Assembly: GCF_019320115.1 (NCBI RefSeq)
Contig: NC_089598.1
Span: 26,517,491-26,581,490 of the forward strand
Direction of reading: 5' to 3'
DNA from: Miscanthus floridulus
Taxonomy: Eukaryota; Streptophyta; Magnoliopsida; Poales; Poaceae
Length of the DNA stretch: 64,000 nucleotides
Shown here: positions 12,844 to 24,610 of the stretch, piece by piece
How positions within the stretch are numbered: position 1 is the stretch's first letter
Layout of the letters: the number at the start of each line of letters is the position of its first letter
Translations under genes and position numbers: made by a program
The notes under the pieces: generated by a model
The model's input: only the letters and a program-made list of their open reading frames with translations
What the model was told of the DNA's origin: nothing
Database searches by the model: none

Positions 12844-13792
12844 AAGGTCTTGGATTGAGTAGCCAAAAGCAGAACAATGCTTTTCTAAAAAAAGTTAACA
12901 GGCGTAGGGATTCTTCTTGAGAAAGTTTATCACTTATGATCACAGAAGAATCCTGATCATTATTGAGAAAAGCATATGTAAGACTAGAAGGGAGGGATTT
13001 AAGTTCAATGGTGGGCTTAGGTGGTTCTAGCAATTCATCAAGAGGTTCAGACTCTATAGGATTTTCCTCTTCTTCCTCGATGAAGAACTGAGCATCATCT
13101 TCAAGGTTGGGTTCAGTCAAATAATCAAGAGATGCAACCTTAACCTCTTCCATTAGGTCTTCCTCGGGAATTGGCTCACTCTCAGCATTTAGAGAATGAG
13201 TAATGGGTACAGAAAGCTTAAAGTTTTTCCTAAGTCTTATATTCAACTTCCCTGTTAATCCTTCTTGGATAAATCTTTCAATTGGTTGTCCTACCAACAG
13301 GTCGAACTCTATAATATCAAAGATATAGAACCTCAAATGAACTTTGGTTCCTTTTACCTAGATACGGAGGACATACAAAATTTCCAAACTCAGGAGAATG
13401 TGTCCTGAAAGACTTTTCAACAACTTTGTTGCTGGGGTTAATGGCACGTGTTTTAATAAATCATGAGCAAAAAATACAGACATGATATTAACACCCACAA
13501 CTGGATTGTAAAGAGCATCGAAAGGAGCTTTATTAATTTGGCAATGAATGGATATAGAAGGTGAATCTAAATGAACCACATTAGAGAAAAGCTCTGATTC
13601 TTCTAACCATTCATTGCTTGTAATAGACACTAGCTCTTTCGTAGTCTTTTTAAGGAAAGCTTCCTCAGAAGGATCTAGAGGTTCTTCATGCAATGATTTC
13701 CTAGACTTCTGAGGTCTCCTCATGGTATGGTAATTCGAGGTATTTCCATATTCATCGAAAAGTTCATCCTCGAATTCAAGCATGAAGTCCAA
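12833..13792 (-). pseudogene. Athila protease and linker region (degenerate)
   Basis: Two minus-strand frames (13358-13792 and 12833-13336) cover the gag-pol linker. The segment FDALYNPVVGVNIMS matches the place of the aspartic protease in Athila polyproteins, but a clear D-S/T-G catalytic triad is not present here. The following segment FDIIEFDLLVGQPIERF is the flap/C-terminal part, then an acidic Glu-rich linker (ESEPIPEEDLMEE) leads into the reverse transcriptase. A frame change separates the two halves. Confidence 0.7.
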
Positions 13793-14119
13793 AATCGGAG
13801 TTTCCTCCTTTTTTGGTGGTTTAGGATTTAGGATAGCTAAAGTTGGTGATGGGTCTGGTAAAAATTCGGGTTTAGCTATCTAGGATTCTTCCTCTAATGG
13901 CTTTTCTTCTACTTCTTCGGGGATGTTCTCTAAGATTTTCGTAAGAATGCTTCTCCCCGCATTGGCGGAGACAAGCAAGAACGAGTCTCCTGAGGTCATA
14001 TTAAGAAGCTTCAAGGTTTTCCTATCAAGACCCATATAGAAGTGTTGAAGAAGAATAGGGTCTTGAATGGCAAGGTCAGGGCCAATATTAATGAGAGTAT
14101 TAAAGCGTTCCCATGCCGT

Positions 14120-14449
14120 TCATAGAGATTCTTTTTTATTTTGTTTAAAAGATAGAACCTCTAAACGAAGTCTGACTACCCTAGAGATGGGAAAGAATTG
14201 TAAGCAAAAGCTAGAACACATGGCTTCCCAATCTCCTTGTCTACTCTCTATGATGAGATTGTACCAACGTTTAGCTTTTTGTGTCAAAGAGAAAGGAAAA
14301 AGCTTCCATCGTAAGGTTTTGTCTGACATGCCTGCAATGCGTAGGCATACATAGGTCTGCTCAAACTCATTTAGGCGGAAATAGGGGTTTTCATCATCTT
14401 CGCCTAAAAAGGGTTGATCTTGAACCATGTTGATTAAACACGAACGCAA
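14120..14449 (-). pseudogene. Athila gag fragment
   Basis: The 109-codon minus-strand frame has the retrotransposon gag signature of Athila: FLGEDDENPYFRLNEFEQT, then MSDKTLRWKLFPFSLTQKAKRWYN. It lies about 200 bp downstream of the primer-binding site in element orientation. It ends at a stop at 14120, well short of a normal gag, and I see no zinc knuckle in the remnant between 13800 and 14120. Confidence 0.83.
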
Positions 14450-14636
14450 CTCATAGCCAAGTGTTAGGATAGGCTTTGAAGACTATTTTGGTTGTAGGCT
14501 TGCGCTCATGGGTGTACCATATTGGTAGATAGGGGTGGATTCTACATCCATGGTAAAAAGAAAGGAGAAGATAAAAGATAAAAGAACAATGATACAACGA
14601 TAAGCTAGGTTCAAAGTTCACTCAGCAACCGTTTCC

Positions 14637-14651
14637 TCAGCAATGGCGCCA
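14637..14651 (-). other. Athila primer-binding site, tRNA-Asp-like
   Basis: On the minus strand the sequence after the 5' LTR reads TGGCGCCATTGCTGAGG. It starts about 8 bp inside the LTR end. This resembles the complement of the plant tRNA-Asp 3' end (TGGCGCCGTTGCCGGGG), the primer commonly used by Athila elements, with a few mismatches. Confidence 0.72.
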
Positions 14652-14659
14652 GAAATGTT

Positions 14660-15313
14660 TGTTGGTATAAATTAATACACATAGAATAATCCGCAAGCGC
14701 ACGAATATTATACCGATGTAGCACTTCACCGGGAGTACCTAGTTTTATATCGAACTCAAGGAAATGTGTGTGAGAATAACCAAATCTAACTTATCCTAAC
14801 TTCACAATCAAGGCTAGATAATAGGAGCGTAAAGGAGAATGCTAAGGTCTTCTAGTCCTAATTTTGGTAAGTTTTGTCTTCTATTGTTCAATTCTAGAGA
14901 TATTACTAGAGAAAACATAGGCAGAGTATGTTTCCTATAGTAACAATATCCTGCTAGTCCTACTAACGGGAGGTGGACTACAAAGGATTCAACGAGGCTA
15001 TAAGAGTCACCCTCGCAAGCTCCACCGATCTAGAAAATAGGGTACATCCACGAGTAACCCAGTCTAAGCACCACGCTTACACTACAAATACTACTTTAAT
15101 CCAGGAGCTACAAGGATTAAAGTACTCAAAAGAGAGTCGCAAACCTAAAGAACAATATGAACAAGATGCTTATTGAATTAGAAGTCGATTACTAGAGAAA
15201 TCTCATAAGCAAGCTCAAGAAGAACTAGATTTCACCAGGGTACAAGCCGTAGAGAGAGCACCGATAGGCCAAGACTCCTCCAAACTCTTCCCTCTCACTC
15301 TATCTCACTACCT
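14660..15313 (-). repeat. Athila 5' LTR, truncated at a recombination junction
   Basis: This copy starts with TGTTGGTATAA and follows the other two LTR copies up to CTCACTACCTCTA (about 15304-15316). There it switches into the 99-bp tandem repeat. The two partners share CCTCTA at the junction. Roughly half of the LTR is therefore missing. Confidence 0.88.
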
Positions 15314-17587
15314 CTAGCTCGCAGACACTCAAGAGGAGAAGTCCAAGGTCACTCGATGACCTTGTTGCCCTACGAGGCGAGAGGCCAATGACTCACCCAA
15401 AGCCTACTACCTCTAGCTCATAGACACTCAGGACGAGAGGTCCAAGGTCGCTCGATGACCTCATCGCCCTACGCGGCGAGAGGCCAATGACTCACCCAAA
15501 GCCTGTGACCTCCAGCTCATAGACACTCAGGAGGAGAGGTCCAAGATAAAGATGGCAACGGGGAATTCCCCGTCGGAGGTTGCCTCCCCATCCCCGTCCC
15601 TGCGGGGAGAAAAAATCCCCGTCCCCGTCCCCGCCAAAGCTCACGGGGACGATTTCTCCCCCATCCCCGCCCCCGCGAGGGGAAAAATCCCCGTCGGGGA
15701 TCCCCGTCCCCGCATTTGTTCATCACCATTCATGTTAATTCATCATCATTCACATGAGTTCATCGACACAATATTAGAGTACACCACGAATCACAATCCA
15801 AAAATAGCTAAATAGCAAGAAGCAGGATATTAATCATCACAAAGGTGTAGAACTAGGGTTATTGCTGTTATATATACTCAGAAGACATTGGGCCTTCGTG
15901 GGCTGGTTGGGCCATCAGGAAAGAGAGCAAAGCCTGTATATAAACGGGGCGGGGATGCGGGTATCGGGGACGGGGAATGCTCCCCCAGACCCGTCCCTGC
16001 CAAACCCGACGGGGGATGTTTTCTCCCCGTTTAAATCCCTGTGGGGGCATATTTGACTCCATCCCCGCCCCCTAATAGGGGAATTCCCCGCGGGGAATCG
16101 GGGATCGGGTCCCCGTTGCCATCTTTAGTCCAAGATCGCTCGACAACCTCATCACCCTACACAGTGAGAGGCCGATGACTCACCCAAAGCCTATGACCTC
16201 CAGCTCGTAGACACTCAGAAGGAGAGGTCCAAGGCCGCTCGATGACCTCATCGCCCTACGCAGCGAGAGGCCGATGACTCACCCAATGCCTACAACCTCC
16301 AACTCATAGACACTTGGGAGGAGAGGTTTGAGGTCACTTAATGACCTTGTTGCCCAGCGCAATGAGAGGCCAATGACTCACCTAGAGCCTACAAAATTCT
16401 GACTTGCAAACACCCAAGGAGAAAGGCACAAGGCCGCGATCCGCGCATGAGAAAAAGCGAATGCCTAGTCAAATGCAACCTAGGAGCTCAGGTAGAGAAG
16501 CCCAAAGCTACCCAGCAACCTCACATGATGAGAGAATGATAGCTCGCATGGGAAATCGTTAGTCAACAAGCCTGAATCTAGCCAAAATGGCTCGAGGGCT
16601 CATCACAGCTTTGAGCCCCAAACAGCTCTGGAAGGAGAACTCCTTGAGCTTTTATTCATATCATATATGATTACAAAGCGATGTGTGGGCAATCCGCACA
16701 ACAAGGAATGAAAAAACTAATACCACCACACCCTAGTGGTGGTATCACTGAAAGGCCCATGGGGAACGACGCTACAGGGGAAGCGAGATGAAGCAAAAAA
16801 CAAACTCACAGACCCCCTTTAGTGTTGCAACCCTAGGTACGAGGCATGAGGAGGAAGAGAGCGACAGTACTGCCTAGCTCTAGCAAGAATCTTGGTGACC
16901 ATCCCAACACCAAGATGGAGCAAAAGGGAGGCCAAAGTGCAGCCATGTCACAAAGGCTACACTACCTCCTACACGGCGGACGTGCCCTCCTCCACTCCTT
17001 CACCCGTAAGATGCCTTCTAGCATCAATTGCCAGAACAGATGATGGCCGCCTTCACCACCACAAACTACCCCTAGTGAGTCGCATGCTCAAAAACCACAC
17101 GGTCCTCTCCAAAACCTTCCCCTCTTTGAAACTCAATCTCCCAAAGAAGCCAGGGGTGGTTGAAGCAAAAAAAAAGAGCCTTTTATAAAGACTAGGGGAA
17201 GACCGAGTAGCCCAGGACCCCCTCGCCATGCGGCAAGCCTAGGGAGGTCCTAGCCCACACTAGACGCCCATGAGAGGTCAGAAAAATCAAGATCTTCCCA
17301 AAGGCAGGAACGGCACAGCGTCGATGAGAACGCTTGGCACTGCTTGGATCACAAACCCCAGTACACAGCCCACTGACATGACAAGGCATGACAGTCATGT
17401 ACCATGATGATAGGACGTCCCGACAGGACAAATCATAACGGCCACCCACCGCATTGAATGCATCAGCTCGCAAGGGGTCAAGCAACAAAGGTCAAGTGGG
17501 CCACTACCACGAGCCCATGTTCCATACAAGCACGCACATCAGCACTTTCACGATCACTTTGTGATCGCAAAAACACTCGAGGGCTAC
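15311..17587 (+). mobile_element. Second copy of the old gypsy 3' internal region
   Basis: It begins inside a 99-bp repeat unit at the junction with the Athila LTR. It holds about five repeat units split by a hAT insertion (array up to about 16390), then about 1.2 kb homologous to 1441-2641. Many differences from copy 1 are C-to-T type changes, as expected for methylated repeats. Short frames near 16846-17188 and 2030-2369 correspond to each other but are not kept open in a consistent way, so no gene is called. Confidence 0.75.
15547..16127. mobile_element. Non-autonomous hAT element, 581 bp
   Basis: Terminal inverted repeats TAAAGATGGCAACGGGG and its reverse complement bound the element. 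The 8-bp duplication GTCCAAGA is perfect (15539-15546 and 16128-16135), which is the hAT size. Subterminal regions are packed with CCCCG/CGGGG motifs, probably transposase binding sites. No transposase is encoded. It inserted into a unit of the 99-bp array. Confidence 0.93.
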
Positions 17588-17621
17588 TATCGGGGTTATG
17601 ACCCCGGGGTGTCTTAAGGCA

Positions 17622-18854
17622 TGTTGGTATAAATTAATGCACACAGAATAATCCACAACCGCATGGATATTATACCGATGTAGCACTTCATCGGGAATAC
17701 CCAGTTTTATATCGAACTTGAGGAAACGTGTGTGAGAATAACCAAATCTAACTTATCCCAACTTCACAATCAAGGCTAGATAATATGAGTGTAGAGGAGA
17801 ATGCTAAGGTCTTCTAGTTCTAACTTCGGTAAGCTTTGTCTTCTATTATTCAATTCTAGAGATATTACTAGAGAAAACATAGGAAGAGTATGTTTCCTAT
17901 AGTAACAATGTCCTGCTAGGCCTACTAACGGGAGGTGAACTACAAAGGATTCAACGAGGCTATAAGAGTCACCCTCGCGAGCTACCACCGATCCAGAAAA
18001 TAAGGTACATCCACTAGTAACCGAGTCTAAGCACCATGGTTACACTACGAATACTACTTTAACCTAGGAGCAGCAAGGATTAAAGTATTCAAAAGAGAGT
18101 CACAATCCTGAACAACAATATGAATAAGCTGCTTACTTGAATTAGAAGTCGATTACTAGAGAAATCTCAGAAGCAAGCTCAAGAAGAACTTGATTCCGCC
18201 AGGTACAAGCCGTAGAGAGAGCACTGATAGGCCAGGACTCCTCCAAACTCTTCTCTCTCACTCTATCTCACTATCTCTAATACAAGACTAGATCCTACTG
18301 AGGACTAATCTTCTCTTGATTGCTAGCCTTGATCCTAGTGGACATATGAATTAAGGTTTCTGGCTTCTTAGCTCTTAGCATCAAATGAGGCATCTGCCCT
18401 AAAGGGTGGGGGTGTAGGCAGTCATATATAGCCTGGAGCATCAATCCTGAGCCCTTGGATTAAACCGACTTGAATAAACGGTGGAGATGCAATCCTTAAG
18501 GTGGTGGAGAATCGACATAACAACGGGAGCCTGACATGGGGGCCCATAGTTCCAGTGACCTCTAGGTAGGGTCGGTCGGCCCCACATGTTAGGGGCACGG
18601 GCTCCACTTCGGTGATTCACCTTCTAGAGTCTTCTAGAGTCTTCCCACGTTGATTATGCGGTGGAATTCTGTGATTTTCTTTGACGAATAGGTCCTCCTT
18701 GGCGGTTTTCTGATTAAATCCTGCTGGAAACACAGATTCACCAAAACTCATGGAATTTATTAGTTTAAACCCCTAAGTCTATGTTGGTGATCCATTTTAG
18801 CCATTTATGCAAGTTATATTGATGGTTTATAATGAATGTTAACTACCATCAACA
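17622..18854 (-). mobile_element. Athila solo LTR, 1233 bp
   Basis: A complete copy of the LTR seen at 2676-7377 and 14660-15313, beginning TGTTGGTATA and ending CATCAACA, with no internal sequence. Flanks are AGGCA (17617-17621) and AGGCG (18855-18859), a 5-bp duplication with one mismatch. A minus-strand TATA-like motif lies near 18423-18432. It occupies the same nucleotide position in the host gypsy LTR as the full-length Athila at 2676. Confidence 0.88.
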
Positions 18855-19698
18855 AGGCGCCGATTAGTTGGCAGGCCACGCGGCCAGCAACTCATCGAGT
18901 TAACAATGGTCTGAACGATCGAGGCCTAGCTAGGATGAGCACGCCAATACAACACCTAGGCCAGGGTCAGCCATGACCCTTTCTCCTGCCTTAACCACAT
19001 GGAAGACACTCGACCTCTCCCCCATCACGACCCCTGGGCAGGATAGGGAGAGATCGAGCGTGGCTCAGTACGCTTGCTCTAACAAGAGCAAGCACGTCGC
19101 ACTAACCTCACAAGGACCGAGGGAACGATAGTCACCATGGTCCGGTCAGACATCATCCCTGTGCCACGCCGCACCAACGAGACAGCACCACACAGCAGAG
19201 GCAACGGGTACGAAACCCACCGTCCAAATACGGACCGACATGACGCGCGTTCGATCCCACCCACTATGGGATGTGATCCATGACAAGGGTCTTGACTTAG
19301 AGACCTTCCTGGCTGGCAGAGTGCCCCGATCCCAATGATCGGGGTCATGGCCCTCAGACCCATGAAGCAACTAGGTGAACAACGACCTAGGGCGGCCGCT
19401 TACTATGGGTATGACGCCCCGGGAAACCTAGAGACAACGGCGAAGACCATGACGGATGTCACATTGCACAGGATTGCTGACGAACCATCACTGTGGCTAT
19501 AGTGTCCACCACGGTTGGCATAGTAGCACCACGTCAGACCCTACCATGATGTGGCCACAAGACCATGATGATAGCCACGCTCGGACGGACACCAGAAGAT
19601 GGCGTAGCTTGCAAGCCAAGCTAGCTAGGACCTCCCTCAGGCTCTTGACCCTTCGATCGGGGGAACCTTCTCTTTGTAACGAGCCCTGGCCCTTAACT

Positions 19699-19708
19699 CT
19701 ATATAAGG
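19699..19708 (+). promoter_or_regulatory. TATA box of the old gypsy LTR
   Basis: CTATATAAGG lies 330 bp before the LTR end, a usual position for a gypsy promoter. It is the clearest orientation signal for this LTR. Confidence 0.55.
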
Positions 19709-20035
19709 GCGGCTAGGGCACCCATCTTGGGATATCGAGACATTCTTCATCATCTACCATTCCATCCATAGCAGTAGGGCTCCTGGAGCTTCTCTTCAGG
19801 TTGCTCCTCGTCTAGCATAGGTTCTACCACCTCTTTCACCATTCTTGCACCCTCCTGTTGTAAGAACTTCAGAGCATTCAAGCAAGGAACACGCACTCGA
19901 TCTTCTCTGAGACTGGACGTAGGGTTCCGGCCTGAACCAGTATAAATCCTCGTGTCTATTGGATGCTATCATCGTCTTCCTAGAGCAGCGCGGTAATCGC
20001 ATAAATTTACTAGTCCGGTTTATGAAACACCGACA

Positions 20036-21119
20036 CCTACATTTCAATCAGAGCGAACTTCACACTCGAACTTGGATATAGCAAATAGATCAAATAGGCT
20101 CAGAGAGATACGGGCATAATCAAAGAAAAAGAACCGTTGGAGTGACAATACAGCTAGATAGATAGAAGGTCTGATTCTAAACTCAGTCTGATCTGTCACA
20201 CCCAGCCATAAACAACCATTCTAGATTTCCAAGATGAATTGGAAAGAAAGAAGATGCATTCAGGATCTCATACATCGAGAGCTCAACAACTGTTAGGAAC
20301 ATCGAGGGCTTTGATTCTTTTATTTCCTACCCAACATAGGCAACACTAGACTGATCAGACTCAAAAGACTACGCCTTGTCTTTTTGTCCTAAACTTAGTC
20401 GACTCTCCATATTAAACTGTTTATGCCCTCCATAGTCAAAACCACTCACACAAGTTTTGCCTAGTAGAGTGTACGATCAAAGTGAACTTTTTATGCCAGC
20501 CGTAGTAAAAAGTCATACTTTCCTTTGCACATCCGTTTTCTTGCTTGGGGCAGCAGACACATCGATTGTTCGTGGCTGGTCACATGGCTCCGGTGCATCG
20601 GGCCACTCTCTATTGTGTGGTTCCGAAAAAACTAGGGCTCTTCTCGTATGAGCAGGCTTATCAACCACTCAGAATAGGGAGCTTCTAGCAGGAAGTCCAG
20701 ATTTGGGACGTTGCCCCTCCCTTGGATGAAAATAGATCTCTTGGAGACAAGCTTGACAAAAGTCAGTTAGCAAGCAGGTGTTCCATAAAAAAAAGGAAAC
20801 TAGGACTCTTTCAAACTCAACTCCGCAGCCAAAACCATCTTCATGTATACAACCAGTTACATACATGATACATCACTCGTGTGCTAGGACTCCATGATCT
20901 CGAAGCTACCGAGTAGGGCTAGGTGCAGCTTATATTAAGTAGGTCTAGTTTATTTGGTGTAGCTCCGGTTTATCGTTTTTCTGTGCATACGATATTGTAG
21001 TAAGGAGTCATTTTTTTGTTTATTTTTAAAATATAAACTAAGAACTAGCGAAGTCACTGTTTCTGGATTCGAGCACTTTAGCAAAGAGCCAAAGCCATCT
21101 AAAGCCATATCAAAGGGCC
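20036..21119. other. About 1.1 kb with no recognised gene
   Basis: Just past the gypsy LTR. It may begin with that element's outer flank, because the other LTR is not in the window. Frames at 20457-20651 and 20669-20866 are short and show no domain. The right end is the 3' flank of the phosphatase pseudogene. Confidence 0.5.
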
Positions 21120-22888
21120 CTATTCCTGAGAAACAAGAGCAGAGCACTGAACAACCTGCTGCCGATTGCTTTTGCTCAAGCTCCAGTTGTGCAATGCCTG
21201 CCCATGGATGTCGTAGAAGACGGCACGGGCCATGTCAGCATCCACCTCCAGGGACATGAAGCCTTGCCCGTCGTACAAGAACTCGAGCTTGTCGTCGTTG
21301 GATCGGAGGATGCCTCTCCATGCCTCGGACCCGCCTCCACTGGTGAAGAACTGGATTGGACTGCAGCAGCAGAATTATCATTTAATTTGCATAATTTCAT
21401 GCGTGATTAATAAACAATAAGGTAGCAGAGGATCGGATTCCGAACTAATCCACCTCTACCTGTCCCTGCTACTGATATGCTCCAAGCAGTGATCATGGCC
21501 GTTGATGTAGAGGTCGACGCCGTTCTCCTTGAGCACGGGGAGGAGAAGCTGGAGGAGCTCCAGGGTGTCGCCATGGGCGCTCACGCTCCTCATCGTGTGG
21601 TGCCCTACGGCTACCTAACATCTCGCTCTTGATTTCTTCATTGCACCGTCCATATATCCTGGAGGACCAGTTGTTTAAACACACCGGCCGGTCATGTTAA
21701 CTCATTATGTATCATGCATGATAGATTCTGCAATTATATACGAAACAGTGGATTGATTCGCTCTGCCAAGATTAATTAGATGAAGACATGCAGTAGTGCG
21801 TGCATATATATGCACCTTTAGGAGATGTTCGATGTAGGCTTCTCGAGGCGCGACTTCCCTCCAGTCGTAGTGGTCTTCTCCTGGATCAGTCCAATATATA
21901 CTTTGAGCTGAAATGGGGTTGTGTCGATGAAGAAGAAATCGACGATTCCTGACAGAAATTCATATCGTTAATAAATTCAGCAGATCGAATCCGTGTCCAG
22001 TCACAACTGTAAGACCACCTAAAACGCTCATTAGAAGCGTGTCGTTTGTATGGTTGAACTATTCTTCTTAATTATAATGATACGCAAATCTTTTGCGTAT
22101 TCGAGAAAAAAAAATTTGCAGAAATGATTGGGTCCTATTATTCCATCCCCACCTGCATTGACAACGAAGGATCTCATGCACATAAACCGGCTGTCCACGT
22201 TGCGCAAAGCCGGGTCAAGTTGTGCTAGCACGTCTCCCCTGTAGTCATGGTTCCCTAGAACTGAATGAAAAAAAAAAGTAATAATTGTTCATTCGCCACT
22301 TATATACTGTCCAGAGTACATGTAAAGACATACGCCGATTGGGAACTGACAAGACATGACCAGGAATTAACACATGGCTTAATTACCAAGGTACCATGGC
22401 TTCTGCAGGCTCTTGGCCGTGTACACATCCACGAAGGAGTCACGGAACGCCCTGTCGTGGACGCTGGACAGGCCGTCGTCCAAGAAGTTGTCTCCGGTGG
22501 ACACGACGAAGTCTATGCTCATGTCCTCCGCCACCTTCCCCATCTGGATGCTCATGGACGTTTCAGATGTACGAAGAAGCGGTGGTTTTTTTTTTAAAAA
22601 AAAGACGTGTGCATTTTCTTAGATAAATAAAGGATATAAAAAAAGACGTGCGCGTATAAAGGTTGAATTTTTGAAACTGTAATGGAACAGGACAGTACAT
22701 AGACATACCTGTGCTGCTACCCTGGACTGGTTGTACACCCCCTTACGACCCCAGTCGCCGACAACGAGGAGGCGCAGCGGCCGACCCTCCTCCACCGGGT
22801 GCTCAACGGAGGCGAGCTCCCTGGCGACCGGCGGCGGCGCGCACAGCGAGAATATGAGCACGGCGAGCAGGAGAGCAGCAAGAGCCAT
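21120..22888 (-). pseudogene. Purple acid phosphatase pseudogene (low-molecular-weight PAP type)
   Basis: Minus strand. The ATG at 22888 gives a hydrophobic signal peptide (ALAALLLAVLIF), then LLVVGDWGRKG, metal motif I. Exon 1 ends at 22709 with a GT donor. The next exons give VSTGDNF with DDG, then GNHD after an acceptor at about 22261, then VNAG, the DTTPFQL segment, VGHHT, NGHDHC and the C-terminal FTSGGGSEAWRG to stop at 21120. The whole enzyme of about 330 residues is traceable over six exons. Lesions: a 5-bp insertion after DTTPFQL (about 21891-21901), an in-frame TAG shortly before VGHH (near 21613-21619), and Leu (22481-22483) where the metal-binding Tyr of GDNFY belongs. The intact enzyme would be a secreted dinuclear metallophosphatase hydrolysing phosphomonoesters. 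This copy cannot make one. Confidence 0.9.
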
Positions 22889-22929
22889 GTGGACTGTGTG
22901 CCAGTGCAATGCAAGGCTTCATTCAGGCT

Positions 22930-24605
22930 TCAGCGATGTGCAACGTGTGAATGATCACGTACGCACTTAAATAGTAGAGAGTTCGAAAGTTGGACGGGTA
23001 TATACCGTCAAGGTGCTTATTTAGACTTTAGTTTTCACTGGTTTCTAGATTAAGAGACACGGTTTTGCACCATTACCGCAGGCATGGCCACTACAGACAG
23101 AACTACAACCTATGTGCGGCAACATTGTATTGATGGGATGCAGCTGCACGAGCACGTAGTTTGAAACCATGCGTCATGGATCATACACATATGGACACGA
23201 TTGCTACTTTCACATCATCTTAATTAGGAAGATTTTTTTTCGCTCCAAGATTAGTTACCAGATCTATCAGTCAAAGCTACTAATAATTAGCACGATCAAA
23301 ACAAGTCTAGCTAATTGTTAGCTAAATACCAAACTAATAATTAATAACTATCATATTAGTTGAGCCATACTAACTTATAGCAGCTAATGGGTGGAGAAAT
23401 GGTCAGAATACCCTCTCACCATCCAACCTTATTCCTTCCCTTTTCCTACGTTGTAGACATCGTAGACCCAACATGCCTACACCGCTGGTCGCTCGTCTCC
23501 ACCGCCTGCGCCGCCAAGGCCTCCTACAGCCGACGTGTCTGCCTTCGCATGCAGCGCCGAGTCTCCTGCACTAGGACCACGTCGTGTCCTGTGCCACCAC
23601 TGCTTGCACAGAGCAGCTCATCCCTCCGCCGAGGCCGAGAAGCTCCGAGAAACTCCCCTCTGTTCCACCAGCACCGCGAGTGCCGAGCGGCTCCCCTACG
23701 AAAAGAAATGTAGACGCCCCAGAAGCTAACGAGCACGTCACCCTTCATGACAGCATGGATCCATGTTTAGGAATGGCGGCGATGGCTTCAAATCTTTTTT
23801 AAGAGCCATCCACACGAGTATGCCGGGCATGTACTAGTAGAGAAGAAGCATTACAATAAAAAAAAGAAACAAGAACAACAACAATCTCACGGAGGAGACA
23901 ACGACAAAACCACTTCTGCAAGAAACACAAAGCCTACGATCTTGAAAGCAACGGATATCTAGTGACACTGCACGCCAAAGAGCATAGGCAATGTAAACTA
24001 GTAGGGGAAGTAGGTTTTCGACAGCGATGCCTCCATGGAGGGGAACGACATCCGTAGATGCCATCAACACCGAATGGAGAATCAAGTTTTTTCATCCAAC
24101 CTCCTAGAGGACAAGGGGCCTCACGCTAATGTCTCCAATAAAGGACGTGCTACCAAAGGCATCACCATTGTCGGCCAAAGCCAAAGGGCTAAGCAGGACC
24201 TTCGCCCGAGAACCCCCAACACCTAAGCCCAAACCAGCCACATCGTGGACGATCACAACCAACTGCCACCAGCAAGAGATCGTTGCGGGCACCGACAAGG
24301 TCTCGATCCGGCATGCGTGACCTGCCGCCGCCACGCCAAGCCACTAGAGCCGCCTTCATCCTACATGGCACCGGCCATCGAGGGAAGCCACATCTTGTCC
24401 CTACACCAAGCAAAGAGCGTCGCCAATGCCATTGCACACCAACGCCGTACAAGCGTCTAGAGAAACCACGAGCATCTACGCACAAGCCGCTGTCTTCAAC
24501 GAGTCGCCATCTGCTGGTTGTCGCAGCCAGTCATCATAGACCGCAGGTCCACAGCTAACCAGAAGATGCCAACCCACATAAGATCATTCGCGGGGGGGGG
24601 GGGGG
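22930..24605. other. About 1.7 kb without a recognised gene; repeat-like right half
   Basis: The left part is the AT-rich upstream flank of the phosphatase pseudogene. From about 23390 it becomes GC-richer with overlapping short frames on both strands, none longer than 108 codons and none with a domain I know. The stretch 24100-24560 has the look of a degraded transposon. It ends in a run of 14 G (24592-24605) just before the next solo LTR. Confidence 0.45.
24592..24605. repeat. Poly-G tract of 14
   Basis: An uninterrupted run of G directly next to the target-site duplication CACGC of the solo LTR at 24611. Its exact length may be an assembly estimate. Confidence 0.85.
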
Positions 24606-24610
24606 CACGC

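Larger units (their letters stand above)
2676..15313 (-). mobile_element. Athila-type Ty3/gypsy retrotransposon, degenerate, 5' LTR truncated
   Basis: On the minus strand the order is 5' LTR (14660-15313, truncated), primer-binding site, gag, protease, reverse transcriptase, RNase H, integrase, an extra ORF, polypurine tract and 3' LTR (2676-7377). Protein similarity to Athila-lineage elements is seen in the reverse transcriptase motif FGLCNAPASF, the integrase motif FDVWGIDYM and a protease-region segment with VNIMS. Every coding section has stops or frameshifts, so the element cannot move by itself. It was inserted in the LTR of an older gypsy element, and its 3' LTR later received a solo LTR. 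The right-hand target-site duplication is lost because the 5' LTR ends at a recombination junction. Confidence 0.9.
17588..20035 (+). repeat. Old gypsy LTR, about 1.2 kb plus a nested solo LTR
   Basis: The start TATCGGGGTT follows a CACTCGAGGGCTAC tract and the end is CACCGACA, consistent with an original TGTCGG...CCGACA pair. Inside it lies the Athila solo LTR (17622-18854); without that and its 5-bp duplication the LTR is about 1210 bp. A TATA box (CTATATAAGG, around 19699-19708) on the plus strand supports plus orientation. The sequence resumes at 18860 after the nested insertion. No second LTR of this element is in the window. The frames at 19079-19716 and 19796-20047 are not conserved proteins. 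Confidence 0.75.

Noticed and set aside
14637..14659. Possible tRNA-related sequence
   Set aside because: Only a primer-binding-site length match next to the Athila LTR; no cloverleaf.
23387..23713. A frame with a faint F-box-like segment (VDPTCLHRWSLVSTACAAKAS)
   Set aside because: Only about 20 residues look similar, no further domain follows and the frame sits in repeat-like sequence.
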